NCBI GenBank assembly: GCA_029260375.1
Contig: JAJDDI010000071.1
Span: 21,305 to 85,304, forward strand
DNA from: Phycisphaerales bacterium
GTDB taxonomy: Bacteria > Planctomycetota > Phycisphaerae > Phycisphaerales > UBA1924
Direction of reading: 5' to 3'
DNA: 64,000 bases
In this document: piece by piece, positions 26,698 through 37,300 of the stretch
How the letters are laid out: the number at the start of each line of letters is the position of its first letter
Numbering within the stretch: position 1 is the stretch's first letter
Position numbers and translations under genes: made by a program
Notes under the pieces: model-generated
What the model was told of the DNA's origin: nothing
Seen by the model: only the letters and a program-made list of their open reading frames with translations
The model's database searches: none

Positions 26698-27386
26698 CCC
26701 GCGCTCGATCGAAACGCCGCGCGTTCACGCTGATCGAAGTGCTTCTCGCGCTCGCGTTGCTGGCGGGCGTTGCGGGCGGCGCGCTCGGGCTGCTCTCAGA
26801 TCTCACACGCCGGCAGGCGCACATCCGGACGCACAGCGAGCGGTCCCTGGACGGGGGCGCCCTGATCGATCGCCTCGAGCGGGCGCTCCAGACTAGCTAC
26901 GCCCAGAACGCGGCGGGCGAGCCGGGCGTTCGGGGCGACGACCATTCGATCCGGGTGATGCACCGGGGCGTGGTTGGGCATGCCGAGATGGCCGTGGGCG
27001 ATCGGCGCACGCTCGAAGCGCACTGGTCCGAGACCGACCACGTCGTGACGGGCACGTTCTCGGGCGACGGCGTCGAGACCCAGTCGGAACCGCTGGCACG
27101 CCGGGTTGAGCGTCTGCGGCTGCGGTACTTCCACGGCTCCCGCTGGCTGTCGTCGTTCGACTCGGTTGGCGCCGGCGAGCTTCCCAGCGCGATCGAGATC
27201 GCGATCTGGTTCGAGCCCGCGGGCGTTGACGCAAGTACGGCGCCCGAGACCAGCCCGCTCGACGACCGGATCGACGCGTCACTGGTTCCTGAAGAGGCCA
27301 CGGACCTGCCGACGCGAAGCCCGGACCGTGTGCGCACCATGGTTGTGCCCGACGCGCCGGGCGCGTCGTGGGAGGTCGGCGGATGA
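26694..27386 (+). CDS. gspJ: Type II secretion minor pseudopilin GspJ-like
   Basis: This 230-residue protein has the prepilin start MTRARSKRRAFTLIEVLLAL. A GspJ-like body follows: RLERALQTSYAQN, VVTGTFSGDGVETQSEPLAR, then VERLRLRYFHGSRWLSSFDS and AIEIAIWFEP, which match the strands seen in GspJ near its C-terminus. Four-base overlaps on both sides couple it to gspI and gspK. With GspI and GspK it would form the tip complex that starts pseudopilus assembly. Confidence 0.84.
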   Translation: MTRARSKRRAFTLIEVLLALALLAGVAGGALGLLSDLTRRQAHIRTHSERSLDGGALIDRLERALQTSYAQNAAGEPGVRGDDHSIRVMHRGVVGHAEMAVGDRRTLEAHWSETDHVVTGTFSGDGVETQSEPLARRVERLRLRYFHGSRWLSSFDSVGAGELPSAIEIAIWFEPAGVDASTAPETSPLDDRIDASLVPEEATDLPTRSPDRVRTMVVPDAPGASWEVGG

Positions 27387-28816
27387 GCGACGCATACCCA
27401 TCCAAGCCGGCTCGGTCCCGCGCTCTGGTCATCCTCGTCGTGATGGTGGTCGTCACCCTCTCGGCCCTGATCGGTTCGTCCGTGCTGCTCATGGGCGAGA
27501 ACGCCGGTGTCTCCGCGGCGCACGACCGGCGTTCGACACAGTCCAGGCTCGCGGCGTGGTCGGGCGTGCAGGCGGTCATGTCGCGGCTTCACGAGCAGCG
27601 AGACGACCTGCTCGACGGCGCGGCGCCCGTCCTCCCCGAGTCGTGGACCTTCCCCATCGAGCAGGGCGCCAGGGCGCCCGCCTTCCGCGTGGTCGGGCTG
27701 GGAGGGCAGCTTGCGGCGACCAGCGAGAACGCCAAGCTCGACGTCAACCTGGCCAGCGCCGAGATGCTCGAGGCCCTCCCCATGATCGACACGGCGCTGG
27801 CGCGGTCGATCGTCGAGGCCCGACCGTTCGAGAGCGTCGCGGAGCTGGGGTCGGTCCCCGGGGTCACACCCGAACTGCTTTACGGGGAACGAGCCGACGG
27901 GCTCGAGTCCGGCGCGATTCCGCTCGTGGAGGTTCTGACGGTGTTTTCGTTCGATCCGAACATCCAGCTCGGAGCCGGGGAGCAGGGTGACGAGCACCGG
28001 GGCGACCGGCGGGTGAATCTCGGGCTCGGGTGGTCGGACGCGTTGGAGGACGCCGTCGTCGATCGCTGGGACGAATCGGCCGCGGAGTTTCTGCGGACCC
28101 TCTTCGAGCAGGGGGAGAACCTGAAACGCACCAGCGACGTCGTCGCGCTGTACCGGCGATTCGGCGCCAGCCCGGAAGACTGGGTCGAGGGGCTCGATGC
28201 GTTGACGACGATCGACAGCGAGCATGTCCGGGGGCTGGTGGATCTGAACCGGGCGTCTCCCGAGGTGCTCGGCGCGCTGCCGGGGATCGACGAGCGTCAG
28301 GCGCGCGACATCGCCGACGCGCGTGAGCGGCTCGGGCTCGACCAACGCCGCTCGATCGTCTGGCCCGTCATCGAGGGCATCCTGACGCCCGACGAGTTCC
28401 AGGAGGCGTGCGACTGGCTGACGACGCGCTCGATGCAGTGGCGCGTCCGGATCGAGGGTGGCGCCCTGGTCGGCGATGAGGACTCGGACGAGTTCTCGGG
28501 CGGCGCCGAGATGCGGGACGCCAGTGTACTTGAGTGCGTGATTGACGTGTCTTCCAGACGCCCGCGTGTCGCGTACTTGCGTGATGTCACGGGCCTCGAG
28601 TTGGCGTTGGTCATGGGCGGCACGTCGGAGGACAAGATCGACCCGACCGACGAGGTTCGAGACCCGGCGACCGACGAGGCGTTCGACCCGGCGGGCGATG
28701 ACAGGCCCGCTCCGCCCGAGCCGGTTCAGGACGAGAGCGAGCCGGAAAGCCACGGCGAGGATGTCGGCGGCGGGCGCATCGGGCGGTGGGCCGTGGGCAA
28801 GGGGGACGGGTCGTGA
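27383..28816 (+). CDS. gspK: Type II secretion minor pseudopilin GspK
   Basis: This 477-residue protein is the large tip pseudopilin. The N-terminal membrane helix (RALVILVVMVVVTLSALIGS) lacks the Glu at +5, as GspK does. Two helix-hairpin-helix modules are visible at about 120-165 (NLASAEMLEALPMID, SVAELGSVPGV) and 285-320 (DLNRASPEVLGALPGIDERQ), the GspK alpha-domain signature. It is longer than the ~330 residues of Escherichia GspK because of an acidic, Pro-rich C-terminal tail. The start is set by an ATGA overlap with gspJ; the stop overlaps gspL. Confidence 0.88.
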   Translation: MSDAYPSKPARSRALVILVVMVVVTLSALIGSSVLLMGENAGVSAAHDRRSTQSRLAAWSGVQAVMSRLHEQRDDLLDGAAPVLPESWTFPIEQGARAPAFRVVGLGGQLAATSENAKLDVNLASAEMLEALPMIDTALARSIVEARPFESVAELGSVPGVTPELLYGERADGLESGAIPLVEVLTVFSFDPNIQLGAGEQGDEHRGDRRVNLGLGWSDALEDAVVDRWDESAAEFLRTLFEQGENLKRTSDVVALYRRFGASPEDWVEGLDALTTIDSEHVRGLVDLNRASPEVLGALPGIDERQARDIADARERLGLDQRRSIVWPVIEGILTPDEFQEACDWLTTRSMQWRVRIEGGALVGDEDSDEFSGGAEMRDASVLECVIDVSSRRPRVAYLRDVTGLELALVMGGTSEDKIDPTDEVRDPATDEAFDPAGDDRPAPPEPVQDESEPESHGEDVGGGRIGRWAVGKGDGS

Positions 28817-30300
28817 AGCGGTCTGGAACCACCATCCTGATGGACTTTGACCGCGATCACCTGGGTGCGATCGGCGTGCAGGGGCAGGGCGCGTCGGCGC
28901 GCGTCTCGGGCTGGGGACTGATCAAGCGCCCTGACAGCGTCCAGGCGGGCGAGCCCGAGGCTCTCGGGCGATGGCTGCGGCTGCAACTCGATGAAGCCGG
29001 GCTCGGGGGGGGGCGTGTCGTCATCGGCGCCCCGCGGTCCGAGGTCGTGCTCAAGCTGCTGAGCGTTCCGGGCGGGCGGGCGCTCGATGAGCACGAGCTG
29101 GCCAACGTCGTCCGCCTGCAGATGCTGCGTCAGACGGCCGTCGCGATCGAGGACGCGGTCTTTGATTATGTCCCCTTCGATGTGGAGGGCGATTCGACCG
29201 ACCGCCAGGTGCTTGTGGGCGCGATCCCGGGCGAGAAGCTCGCCTGGCGCCGGCGCGTGGTGGAGAGTGCCGGGCTCAAGCTGGGAGGGCTGCGCCTTCG
29301 GGCCTCGGGGATCGCTGAGCTTGTGGGTTCGTCGGCGGGCGCGGGCGACGCGCCGGCGCTGGGCGTGGGCATCGGACCCGCGTCGGTCGAGTTCGCGCTC
29401 GTCGAGCACGGGCGCCTGGTGTTTGCCCGGACCGCGGACCTTCCCGAGGGCGAGAGGGATGTCGCGGCGCTTGCCCGGCGGATCGCGGTCGAGGCCAAGC
29501 GCACGGCGATGAGCTTCCGCGTGGCCCAGCGGACGCCTGATGTGGGCTCCGTCGTCGTGCTCGGCGACGACGCGCTGGCGCGGAGCGTGGCCCTGCGGTG
29601 CGCGGAGGTTCTCGAGGTTCCCTGCACGACGCTGGTCCCCCCGATCGACGGTCTGGCGGAGCTGCCACCGGAGGCGGCGCGAGCGATGGCGCCCCTGGTC
29701 GGGCTCGCGATTCAGGACGCGCGCGGGCGACCGGGCCTGGACTTCATCCACCCCAGGAAGGCGCCCGACCGGATGGGGACGCCGCGACGCGCGGCGCTGC
29801 TGGGTGTGCTCGCCGTCCTGCTGATCGGCGGGGGGGGGTTCATCGCCAGGTCGATGACGCTCAGGTCGCTCAACGCCGAGCTCGAGGCGCTGAGCGCCAG
29901 GAGCAAAGCGCTGCAAAGCGACTATCTCGACGCGTTGGCCCGGGACGCGAGGGCGGAGCACCTGGAGGCGTGGATCGAGGCGTCGCCGCAGTGGAGCGTG
30001 CAGCTCGAACAGGTTGTCGCGCTCCTGCCCGCGCCCGGCGAGGGCCCTCTGGACCAGCTGATCTGCGCCAGCGAACCCGTCGTCGGGTACTCGGGCGGGA
30101 GCAAGGCGCCCTACCCAGGGTCGTGGACCTCGAACTCGGGCGAACGCATCACGCTCGACGGGCGCTCCGTCTCGCGTGACGTGTCCACGGCGCTCCGGGA
30201 GCGGATCCTGGCGGACGGTCGGTACGGACTGAGCGTTCGCGGCGCCGACGTCGCGGACCGGTTCTCGATCGAGCTTCGCGCTGAGGGGGGCGGGCCGTGA
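28813..30300 (+). CDS. gspL: Type II secretion assembly protein GspL (PilM-PilN-like)
   Basis: This 495-residue bitopic protein has a cytoplasmic actin-like domain (residues ~1-320; PilM-like, recruiting GspE), a membrane helix (~326-346, AALLGVLAVLLIGGGGF), a short coiled coil (LRSLNAELEALSARSKALQ) and a periplasmic ferredoxin-like PilN region. It starts at a GTG overlapping the gspK stop (GTGA), and its stop overlaps the next gene in the same way. It links the cytoplasmic motor to the periplasmic parts. The identity is inferred from architecture and position; direct similarity is weak, as usual for GspL. Confidence 0.84.
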   Translation: MKRSGTTILMDFDRDHLGAIGVQGQGASARVSGWGLIKRPDSVQAGEPEALGRWLRLQLDEAGLGGGRVVIGAPRSEVVLKLLSVPGGRALDEHELANVVRLQMLRQTAVAIEDAVFDYVPFDVEGDSTDRQVLVGAIPGEKLAWRRRVVESAGLKLGGLRLRASGIAELVGSSAGAGDAPALGVGIGPASVEFALVEHGRLVFARTADLPEGERDVAALARRIAVEAKRTAMSFRVAQRTPDVGSVVVLGDDALARSVALRCAEVLEVPCTTLVPPIDGLAELPPEAARAMAPLVGLAIQDARGRPGLDFIHPRKAPDRMGTPRRAALLGVLAVLLIGGGGFIARSMTLRSLNAELEALSARSKALQSDYLDALARDARAEHLEAWIEASPQWSVQLEQVVALLPAPGEGPLDQLICASEPVVGYSGGSKAPYPGSWTSNSGERITLDGRSVSRDVSTALRERILADGRYGLSVRGADVADRFSIELRAEGGGP

Positions 30301-31289
30301 GCGATCGCCGACGCCAGGTCATCTGGGGCGGTGGGGGGCTGGCGCTGGTGGTCGCGCTGTACCTGCTCGCGCGGGTGTTCGTGCTTGGTCCCGCGTGGGA
30401 GATGCGGGGCAAGATCGCCAACGCCCGTGAGATCACGGGCGGGCTCAGCACCCAGCTCGAACGCTACGAGAACGCGACAGACCGCCTGCGGGCGGTGGGC
30501 TCGACCATGCTCGCCGCGGACCGGGACGTGCTCGAGCACCGCCTGCGGGCCGGCCTGAGCACGATCGCGACAGACTCGGGCCTGTCGGAGGTGGTCGTTT
30601 CAAACTCGCCGCCGCGCGCGGTCGCCAACCCGGCCGCACAGGTGCGGATGAGCGGCGGCTGGGGCAAACTCCGCGATCGACTCCGCCGCCAGACCGATTT
30701 CTACGTCGTGCGGGGGCGGGTGCAGGGGACGGGCACGCTGGAGTCGGCGATGCTCACGCTTGCAGCGATTGAGGCGCAGGGCTGGGTCCACCGGATCGAG
30801 GGGCTGACCCTCCGCCCGGTGGGAGCCGAGCGGGAACTGGTGGAGTTGAAGGTCGATTTCGCGATCGCGATGGCGCCGGACCTGGCGCCCAGGGACGCGC
30901 CGGCTCACGCGCCCGACGCGAGCGACACCGGGGACGAAGCGATCGCGGGCCTGACTCAGATCGCCCTACGCGGCTTATTCCGGGTCCCGCCCAGGGCGCC
31001 CGAGCCGGCGGTGGTCGTTGAAACCAAGCCCGAGCCCAAGCCCGATCCGGCGCCAAAGCCCCCGCCGTACGAGAACTGGCGATTGGCCGGTGTCATGGGC
31101 GGAAACCGGGTTGAGGCGGTGGTCGTCCACACCTCCAACGGCAAGTCCCGGGTCTTGGAGCCGGGCGATCGGTTGATGGGGGCAACGTTCGAGGAGGGCT
31201 CGGGCGAGCGGGCGGTCTTCCGGATTGATGAGAAGCGGTACGAGATTCTTCTGGGTAAGTCACTCGCAGATCGACGCGAGCTGAAATAG
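30297..31289 (+). CDS. GspM/PilO-like protein fused to GspC/PilP-like homology region
   Basis: This 330-residue bitopic protein has a membrane helix at ~8-30, a coiled coil (MRGKIANAREITGGLSTQLE) and a PilO/GspM-like periplasmic domain to ~200. A Pro/Lys linker (KPEPKPDPAPKPPPYENW, ~235-258) follows, and then a ~70-residue beta domain (RLAGVMGGNRVEAVVVH, SRVLEPGDRLMGATFEEG, FRIDEKRYEILL) that reads as the GspC homology region or PilP core. In other systems GspC or PilP is a separate protein contacting secretin N-domains. The locus has no separate gspC, which fits a fusion. The GTG start overlaps the gspL stop. The giant secretin gene follows after 64 bases. Confidence 0.75.
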   Translation: MSDRRRQVIWGGGGLALVVALYLLARVFVLGPAWEMRGKIANAREITGGLSTQLERYENATDRLRAVGSTMLAADRDVLEHRLRAGLSTIATDSGLSEVVVSNSPPRAVANPAAQVRMSGGWGKLRDRLRRQTDFYVVRGRVQGTGTLESAMLTLAAIEAQGWVHRIEGLTLRPVGAERELVELKVDFAIAMAPDLAPRDAPAHAPDASDTGDEAIAGLTQIALRGLFRVPPRAPEPAVVVETKPEPKPDPAPKPPPYENWRLAGVMGGNRVEAVVVHTSNGKSRVLEPGDRLMGATFEEGSGERAVFRIDEKRYEILLGKSLADRRELK

Positions 31290-31353
31290 GTACACTGCGG
31301 GTGACGGGCAGGATGCCCTTCGCTCGCTTTGGGCGGACGTGACGGAGCACGAC

Positions 31354-34300
31354 ATGCAGCGGCAACTCTCAGCACGCGCCATCGCGGCGTGGAGCCTCGC
31401 GGCGACGGCCGGCCTGGCGGTCTCGGCCCGGGCGGGCCTCCAGCCCGATCCAACTCCCGGCTCCGGATCCGCCCAAGATACGGGCGATATCGGCCAGACC
31501 CAGGCCCCTCGCATCCGGTTCAACTTCATCGAGCTGCCCTTCAGCGAGGTGCTCAACTTCATGTCGCGCGAGTCGGGCCTGCCCGTCATCCGCGAGGCGC
31601 CCCTGCCCCCGGGGTCGATGACCTTCATCAGCGCTGCGGACTACTCGCTGGCGGAGGCTCTTGAGATCCTCAACCTCAACCTGGCGATGCACAACGTCCG
31701 CCTGGAGCGCGACAGCAAGTACCTCGCGCTCCGCTCGCTCGAGGACGCGGCCCGCCGCCCTACGCCCGTGCTCAGCCCCGAGGAGCTCGAGGGGATCGAC
31801 CCGAGCGAGTTCCTGACGATCTACCTGCCGCTCAACAACGCGATCGCGTCGCAGGTGAGCGAGCGGATTAGCCCGCTTATCAAGCCCCCGGGCATGGTGC
31901 AGGCGATCGACCAGCAGAACATGCTGATCATCGTGGACACCGCGGCCCAGTGCCGGCGCCTGCGTGAGATCGTCAACCAGATCGACAGCGTGCGCCCGGC
32001 GGACATCGACCTGCGCGTCTTCCCCGTGACGAGTACGACCGCGTCCGAGCTGGCCGACTCGCTGCGGGCGCTGGTGCCCGAGCGCGACCAGGTGATGACG
32101 ATCGACAAGAACGGGCTGCCCAAGATCACCGAGGACGTGTCCAAGCCGCCGCTCAAGATCCAGGCGGACGAGCGTCTCAACGCGGTCGTCGTGGTGGGGC
32201 CAAGCCAGCGGATGGGGACGGTCGAGGATCTGGTTCGTCTGCTCGACTCGCCCGAGGGCGGCAGCGCGGGCGGGACGCGGATGATGACCTTTACGCTGAG
32301 CCAGGCGGACGCCAACAGCGCCGCGGCCCAGCTCAACTCACTCTTCCAGGCGGTGCCCGATCGCCGAAGGCCCACGGTCCAGGCCCTGCCCGACGTGGGC
32401 AAGGTCGTCGTCGTCGCCTCGCCGGACCTGCTGGCCCAGTCTAAGGCGCTGCTCGAGGAGATCGACCCGGGGCTCGGATCGGGCGCGGGCGACACGGGGG
32501 ATCGGTCCGCCCGCGTGCTGCCGCTGGAGCACGTGACCTCGCAGCAGGCCGAGCAGATCGTCCGGCGCCTGCTCTCGCCCCGCCAGACGCAGATGATCCG
32601 GTTCGCGCCGCTGCCCGGGGGCTCCGGGCTGGTGGTCTCGGGCCCGAGCGCGGACGTCGAGCAGTTCGAGCAGCTCGTGCGCGGCATCGACGTGCAGCCC
32701 GACCGGCGGCATGAGGCGCGCGTCGTACGCATCAGCGAGGGTGATCCGGCGCAGATCCTGGAGATGGCCCGGGGCGTCGAGACGCTCACCGGCGACGAGG
32801 CGCGTGACCCCGTGCGTGCCATCCTCGATCCCGAGTCGCGCACCGTCACGCTCGTGGGCACGCGTGAGGGCGTGTCACGCTTTGAGCTGCGCCTCAAGAC
32901 GGCGCAGTCCCAGGCGAGCGTTGAGCTCGAAACGCGCACCTACCGCCTTGACAGCGTGAACCCGACGCAGCTCAGTGGGCGCCTGTCCCGACTCGCCAGG
33001 CCCCTGCTCACCCCGGCCGACGGGACACCCTATCGCGCGCCCTCCTTCGAAGCGCTCGATGAGCTTGGCACGATCGTCGTCCGCGCGCTCCCGGACCAGT
33101 TCTCAACGATCGAGGGCCTGATCGACCAGCTCGACGGCGAGCAGGGCGCCGACCGGCGATTGCAGGTGCTCGACCTGCAGGGCAACGACCCCGAATCGAC
33201 GCTGGCCCGGGCGATGGCGCTCTACGAGGAGCAGACCAGGGGCCTGCCCGCGAGCGAGGCGGGTCCGATCGACGCGGAGATCGACAAGGCCGCGGGGAAG
33301 ATGATCGTTCGCGCGAGCGCCGCGGGGATGACGCGGTTCACCGGGCTGCTGCGCCAGGTGCAGCAGCTCACGCCCCCGGCGCGCACGACCCGGATTATTG
33401 ACATCCAGCAGGTGGACGCCGCGGGCCTGCTCGAGCCGCTGCGCGAGTTCCTCGCGTCGGGCGACCCGGTGGACCCTGGGCGCGAAGCGCCCGAGCCGAC
33501 GCTTCGGGTGATCGAGCGGACAAACTCGGTCATGGTGACGGCAGAGGACCTGCAGCACCGGGTGATCGCCGACTATGTGCGGAGGCTCGACAAGATCGAG
33601 CCCAGCGATCTACCCCCGCTGCGACTGCTCCAGCTGCGCACGGCCGACGCGGTGAACATCGCGTCGATGCTCCAGCAGCAGTACAACAAGCGTCCCTCGG
33701 CGGACCGCCTGGCACGCCCGGTCGAGGTCCGCGCCGACGGGACGACCAACACCCTGATCGTCGCGGCCCACGAGGAGTTGCTCGCGGACATCCGCGGCTT
33801 CGTCGATGAGCTCAACACCGACGCGGACGAGCCCGAGCGGATCACGTTCCTGTTCCCGCTGAAGGTAGCTCGTGCCGTGGACGTGGCGCAGGCGATGGAC
33901 AAGCTCTACCCGCTGCCCCCGATGCCGCGGGACCGCTACAACCGCCCGATGCCCTGGCTGCAGGAGCAGAAGGAAGTGACGGTCAGCGCCGATCCGTCGA
34001 GCAACAGTCTGATCATCGACGCGGTCGCGGACCGTCGCGAATCGCTGGAAGAACTCGCCGAGAAGCTCGACCGGGTGGAGGTACCCCCGGTCGCGGATCT
34101 GCGCACGTACCGCGTCGTCGAGGCGGATCTCAACGCGGTGGCGCGGATGCTCTCGGGCCTGGCGCGACAGGGCACGCTCGCGGGCCCGGCGCAGGCGGGC
34201 AAGGCCAAGGTGCAGGTCGTGATCGAGACCGAGCAGGCCAGCTCGACGCTCATCGTCGCCGGTGACGAGGTCACGTTCGCGAAGGTCGAGCAGGTGCTCC

Positions 34301-37300
34301 AGTCGCTCGAGGCGGCGCCCATCGAGCGCGGGCTGCGGATCGTGCCCATCGCCAACGCCCAGGCGTCGGTGATCCGCGACCGGGCGATGGCGATCTACGA
34401 CTCGCAGGTCGCCAACATCCCAGGCGCCGGTGGCGTTGATGTCTCCGTCAACGACGAGACCAACACGCTCGAGGTCGTCGCGGACGAGAACGCGATGGTC
34501 CGGTTCATGGGGATCCTCGACGAGCTGCAGGACCAGATCGGCAGCGCCCGCGAGGTGCGGCTCATCGAGCTGCAGCTCGCGCCCGTGGGCGAGGTGATCG
34601 GGTTCTTGGAGGAACTGGTCGATGCGACGGACTCGCTGCGCATCGGTGGTGGCCCACGTCCTGTCTTCGAGCCCATCGAGACGACCAACTCCATCATGGT
34701 CGCGGCCCAGCCCGACCAGTTCGCCATCATCGAGCAGCTCGTCCGCTCGCTCGACGCCCAGCAGACGGGCGACCGCCCGCCGTTGCGGATTCTCAGGCTC
34801 CGTTCGACCGAGGCGAGCAATCTGGCGCAGGTGCTCAACCGCTCGTACGCGCAGCGCCCGGTGGACGAGCGCACGCTCAAGCCGGTCAACATCCAGGCGG
34901 ACCCGGCGACCAACACGCTCATTGTGTCGGCCCACCCCGACGTGCTGCCCGAGATCGAGTCGATCATCTCCGAGCTCAACGACGCGCAGTCGTTCGACGC
35001 GTCGGCCCGCCAGATCCGCATCTTCCCGCTGCGCGTGGCGCGGGCCGAGGAGCTGGCACGCACGATCGACGAGATGTACCCCGAGCCCCCGATGCCGCGG
35101 GATTCACGCGGGCGGGCGCGCCCGGACCTGCAGCTTCCCAAGGAGATCTTTGTCCGGGCGGACCGGGCGACGAACTCGCTGATCGTGGACGCCCCGACCG
35201 AACGCCTCGCGGGGTTTGAGCAGATCGTCGAGCAGCTCGACAAGGCGAGCCTGGGCGCGGACGTCGAGCTGCGCACCTACCGCGTCGCCCGGGCCGACCT
35301 GGCGGCTGTCGAGCGGACCATCCGTGATCTCGCGGCAAGCGGCGCCCTCGCGGCGACCGGGCAGACGCCCGTCACCGTTAGCACCGAGCCCGCGAGCCGC
35401 ACGCTCATCGTGTCCGGTCCCAGTGACGTGTTCGAGCGCATCGAGTCGGTGCTGAGTGAGGTCGACGGCGGCGCCAACCGCCCGACGACCGGGCTCAAGA
35501 TGTACGCCCTGGAGCACGCGCGGGCCGAGCGCCTGGCGCCGCTCTTGGAAGGATTGCTGGCGACGCGGCTGCGCGAGCAGCAACTCTCGGGCGATCAGGC
35601 GATCATCGGCGAGCCCGACACGCTGCTGGACGTCGCGTCGGACGGGGCGAGCAACACGCTGATCATCTCGGCGCCCGAGTCGATCCTGGACATCGCCGAG
35701 CAGCTGATCAACGCGCTCGACACGCAGGCCGCGAGCGTGGGACGGGCGGTCATCCGTGTGTCGCCGCTGACGTACGCCGAGGCGAGTGCGGTGGCGCAGA
35801 CCATCAACCAGGCCATCCCGACGATCGAGCTGCCCTCGGGCGGACCGGTGAGCGTGATCGCGGCCGCGGGGTCCAACGCGCTGCTGCTCTCGGGCGCCGA
35901 GGCGGACCTGAAGAAGATCGAGGGGCTTATCGAGTCGCTTGACGTGCAGCCGTTCGACCCGGAGAAGCCCGCGGTCGAGACGTTCGCACTCGAGCACGCC
36001 GACGCACGGTCGATCGCGTCCACGGTCGAGCGTCTGCTCGTCGATCAGCAGCAGACGGACCCGAGGGTGCTCGCGTTGCAGTTGCGGTATAGCCGGGGGC
36101 AGATGCCGGTCCAGCCCAAGATCCGCGTCGAGGCGGAGGGGCGGACCAACAGCCTGATCGTCTCGGGCCCGGGCTCGACGATCGAGCTGGCGCGCACGCT
36201 CATCGACCGGCTCGACCAGGAGGGCGAGGACCCCGGGCGTTCGGTCGTCACATTCTCTCCCGCAAAGGGCGACCCAACGCGGCTGGCGCAGACGGTCAGC
36301 GAGATCATCGAGGCCACCATGCCGCAGGGGCGGCGGCCGCTCGAGCTGACGCCCGAGGCATCGTCGGGCAGCATCGTCGTGATCGGCACGGACGAGCAGG
36401 TGGCCCGCGCGGTGGCGCTGCTGCAGGAGCACGACGACCGGACGGTGGCGATGCCGCTGGTCGAGGTCCGTTCGTTCGAGATCGTGCACGCCGACGCGCA
36501 GACAGTATCGCGCACGGTGCAGTCGCTGCTGAGTGATCGGTCTCGCTGGCCCGAGGCGTTGATGCGTGCCGAACGGGCCGGGCTCTCGCTGCCCCGCCCC
36601 GCGCTCGAGGCGGACGGACAGACCTCTCGCATTATCGTCAGCGCTCCGAGCGCGCTGATGGACATGGCGGGCGAGCTGATCGCGACGCTGGACCAGCCCG
36701 CGTCGGGCGGCGGGGTCGAGGTGCGAGTCTTCACGCTCAAGGAGGGCGACGCGGACTCGGTCGCGCGGGCGTTGCAGCAGGCCTTGAGCGTGGGCGCGAA
36801 GCCCTCCGAGCCGAGGCCGAGCGTGACGTCGGAAACACGGAGCAACTCGATCGTCGTCGCGGGCTCGCGTGAGCGGGTCGAGCAGGCGATGACGCTGATC
36901 TCGACGATGGACAGCGTCGCGGTCGAGCCGAGCGAGCTGGGCGTGCGGACGATCTTCCTGACGCACGCTCGGGCCGAGTCGTTGGCGCCGATCGTCGAGG
37001 GCGTGCTGACGCAGGAGTCGGTGCTGAGCATGGCGCCGGACTGGGGTCGCTGGCAGCTGGCCAACAGCATGATCAACCGGGGGCAGAGCCCCGAGTTCAA
37101 CGGCGTGAAGGTCGCGCCTGAGCGCCGCCTCAACGCGCTGGTCGTCAGCGCCCCGCTGCCGCTGCTGGAGCTGGCCGAGCAGGTTATTTCTGGGCTCGAT
37201 GTTGATCCAGGTGACGGGCCGGGCGGCGGGCGCATCGTGCGGGTCATCACGCTCGTCAACGCTGACGCGCAGGAGCTGGCCGGGAACATCGAGGCGGTGT

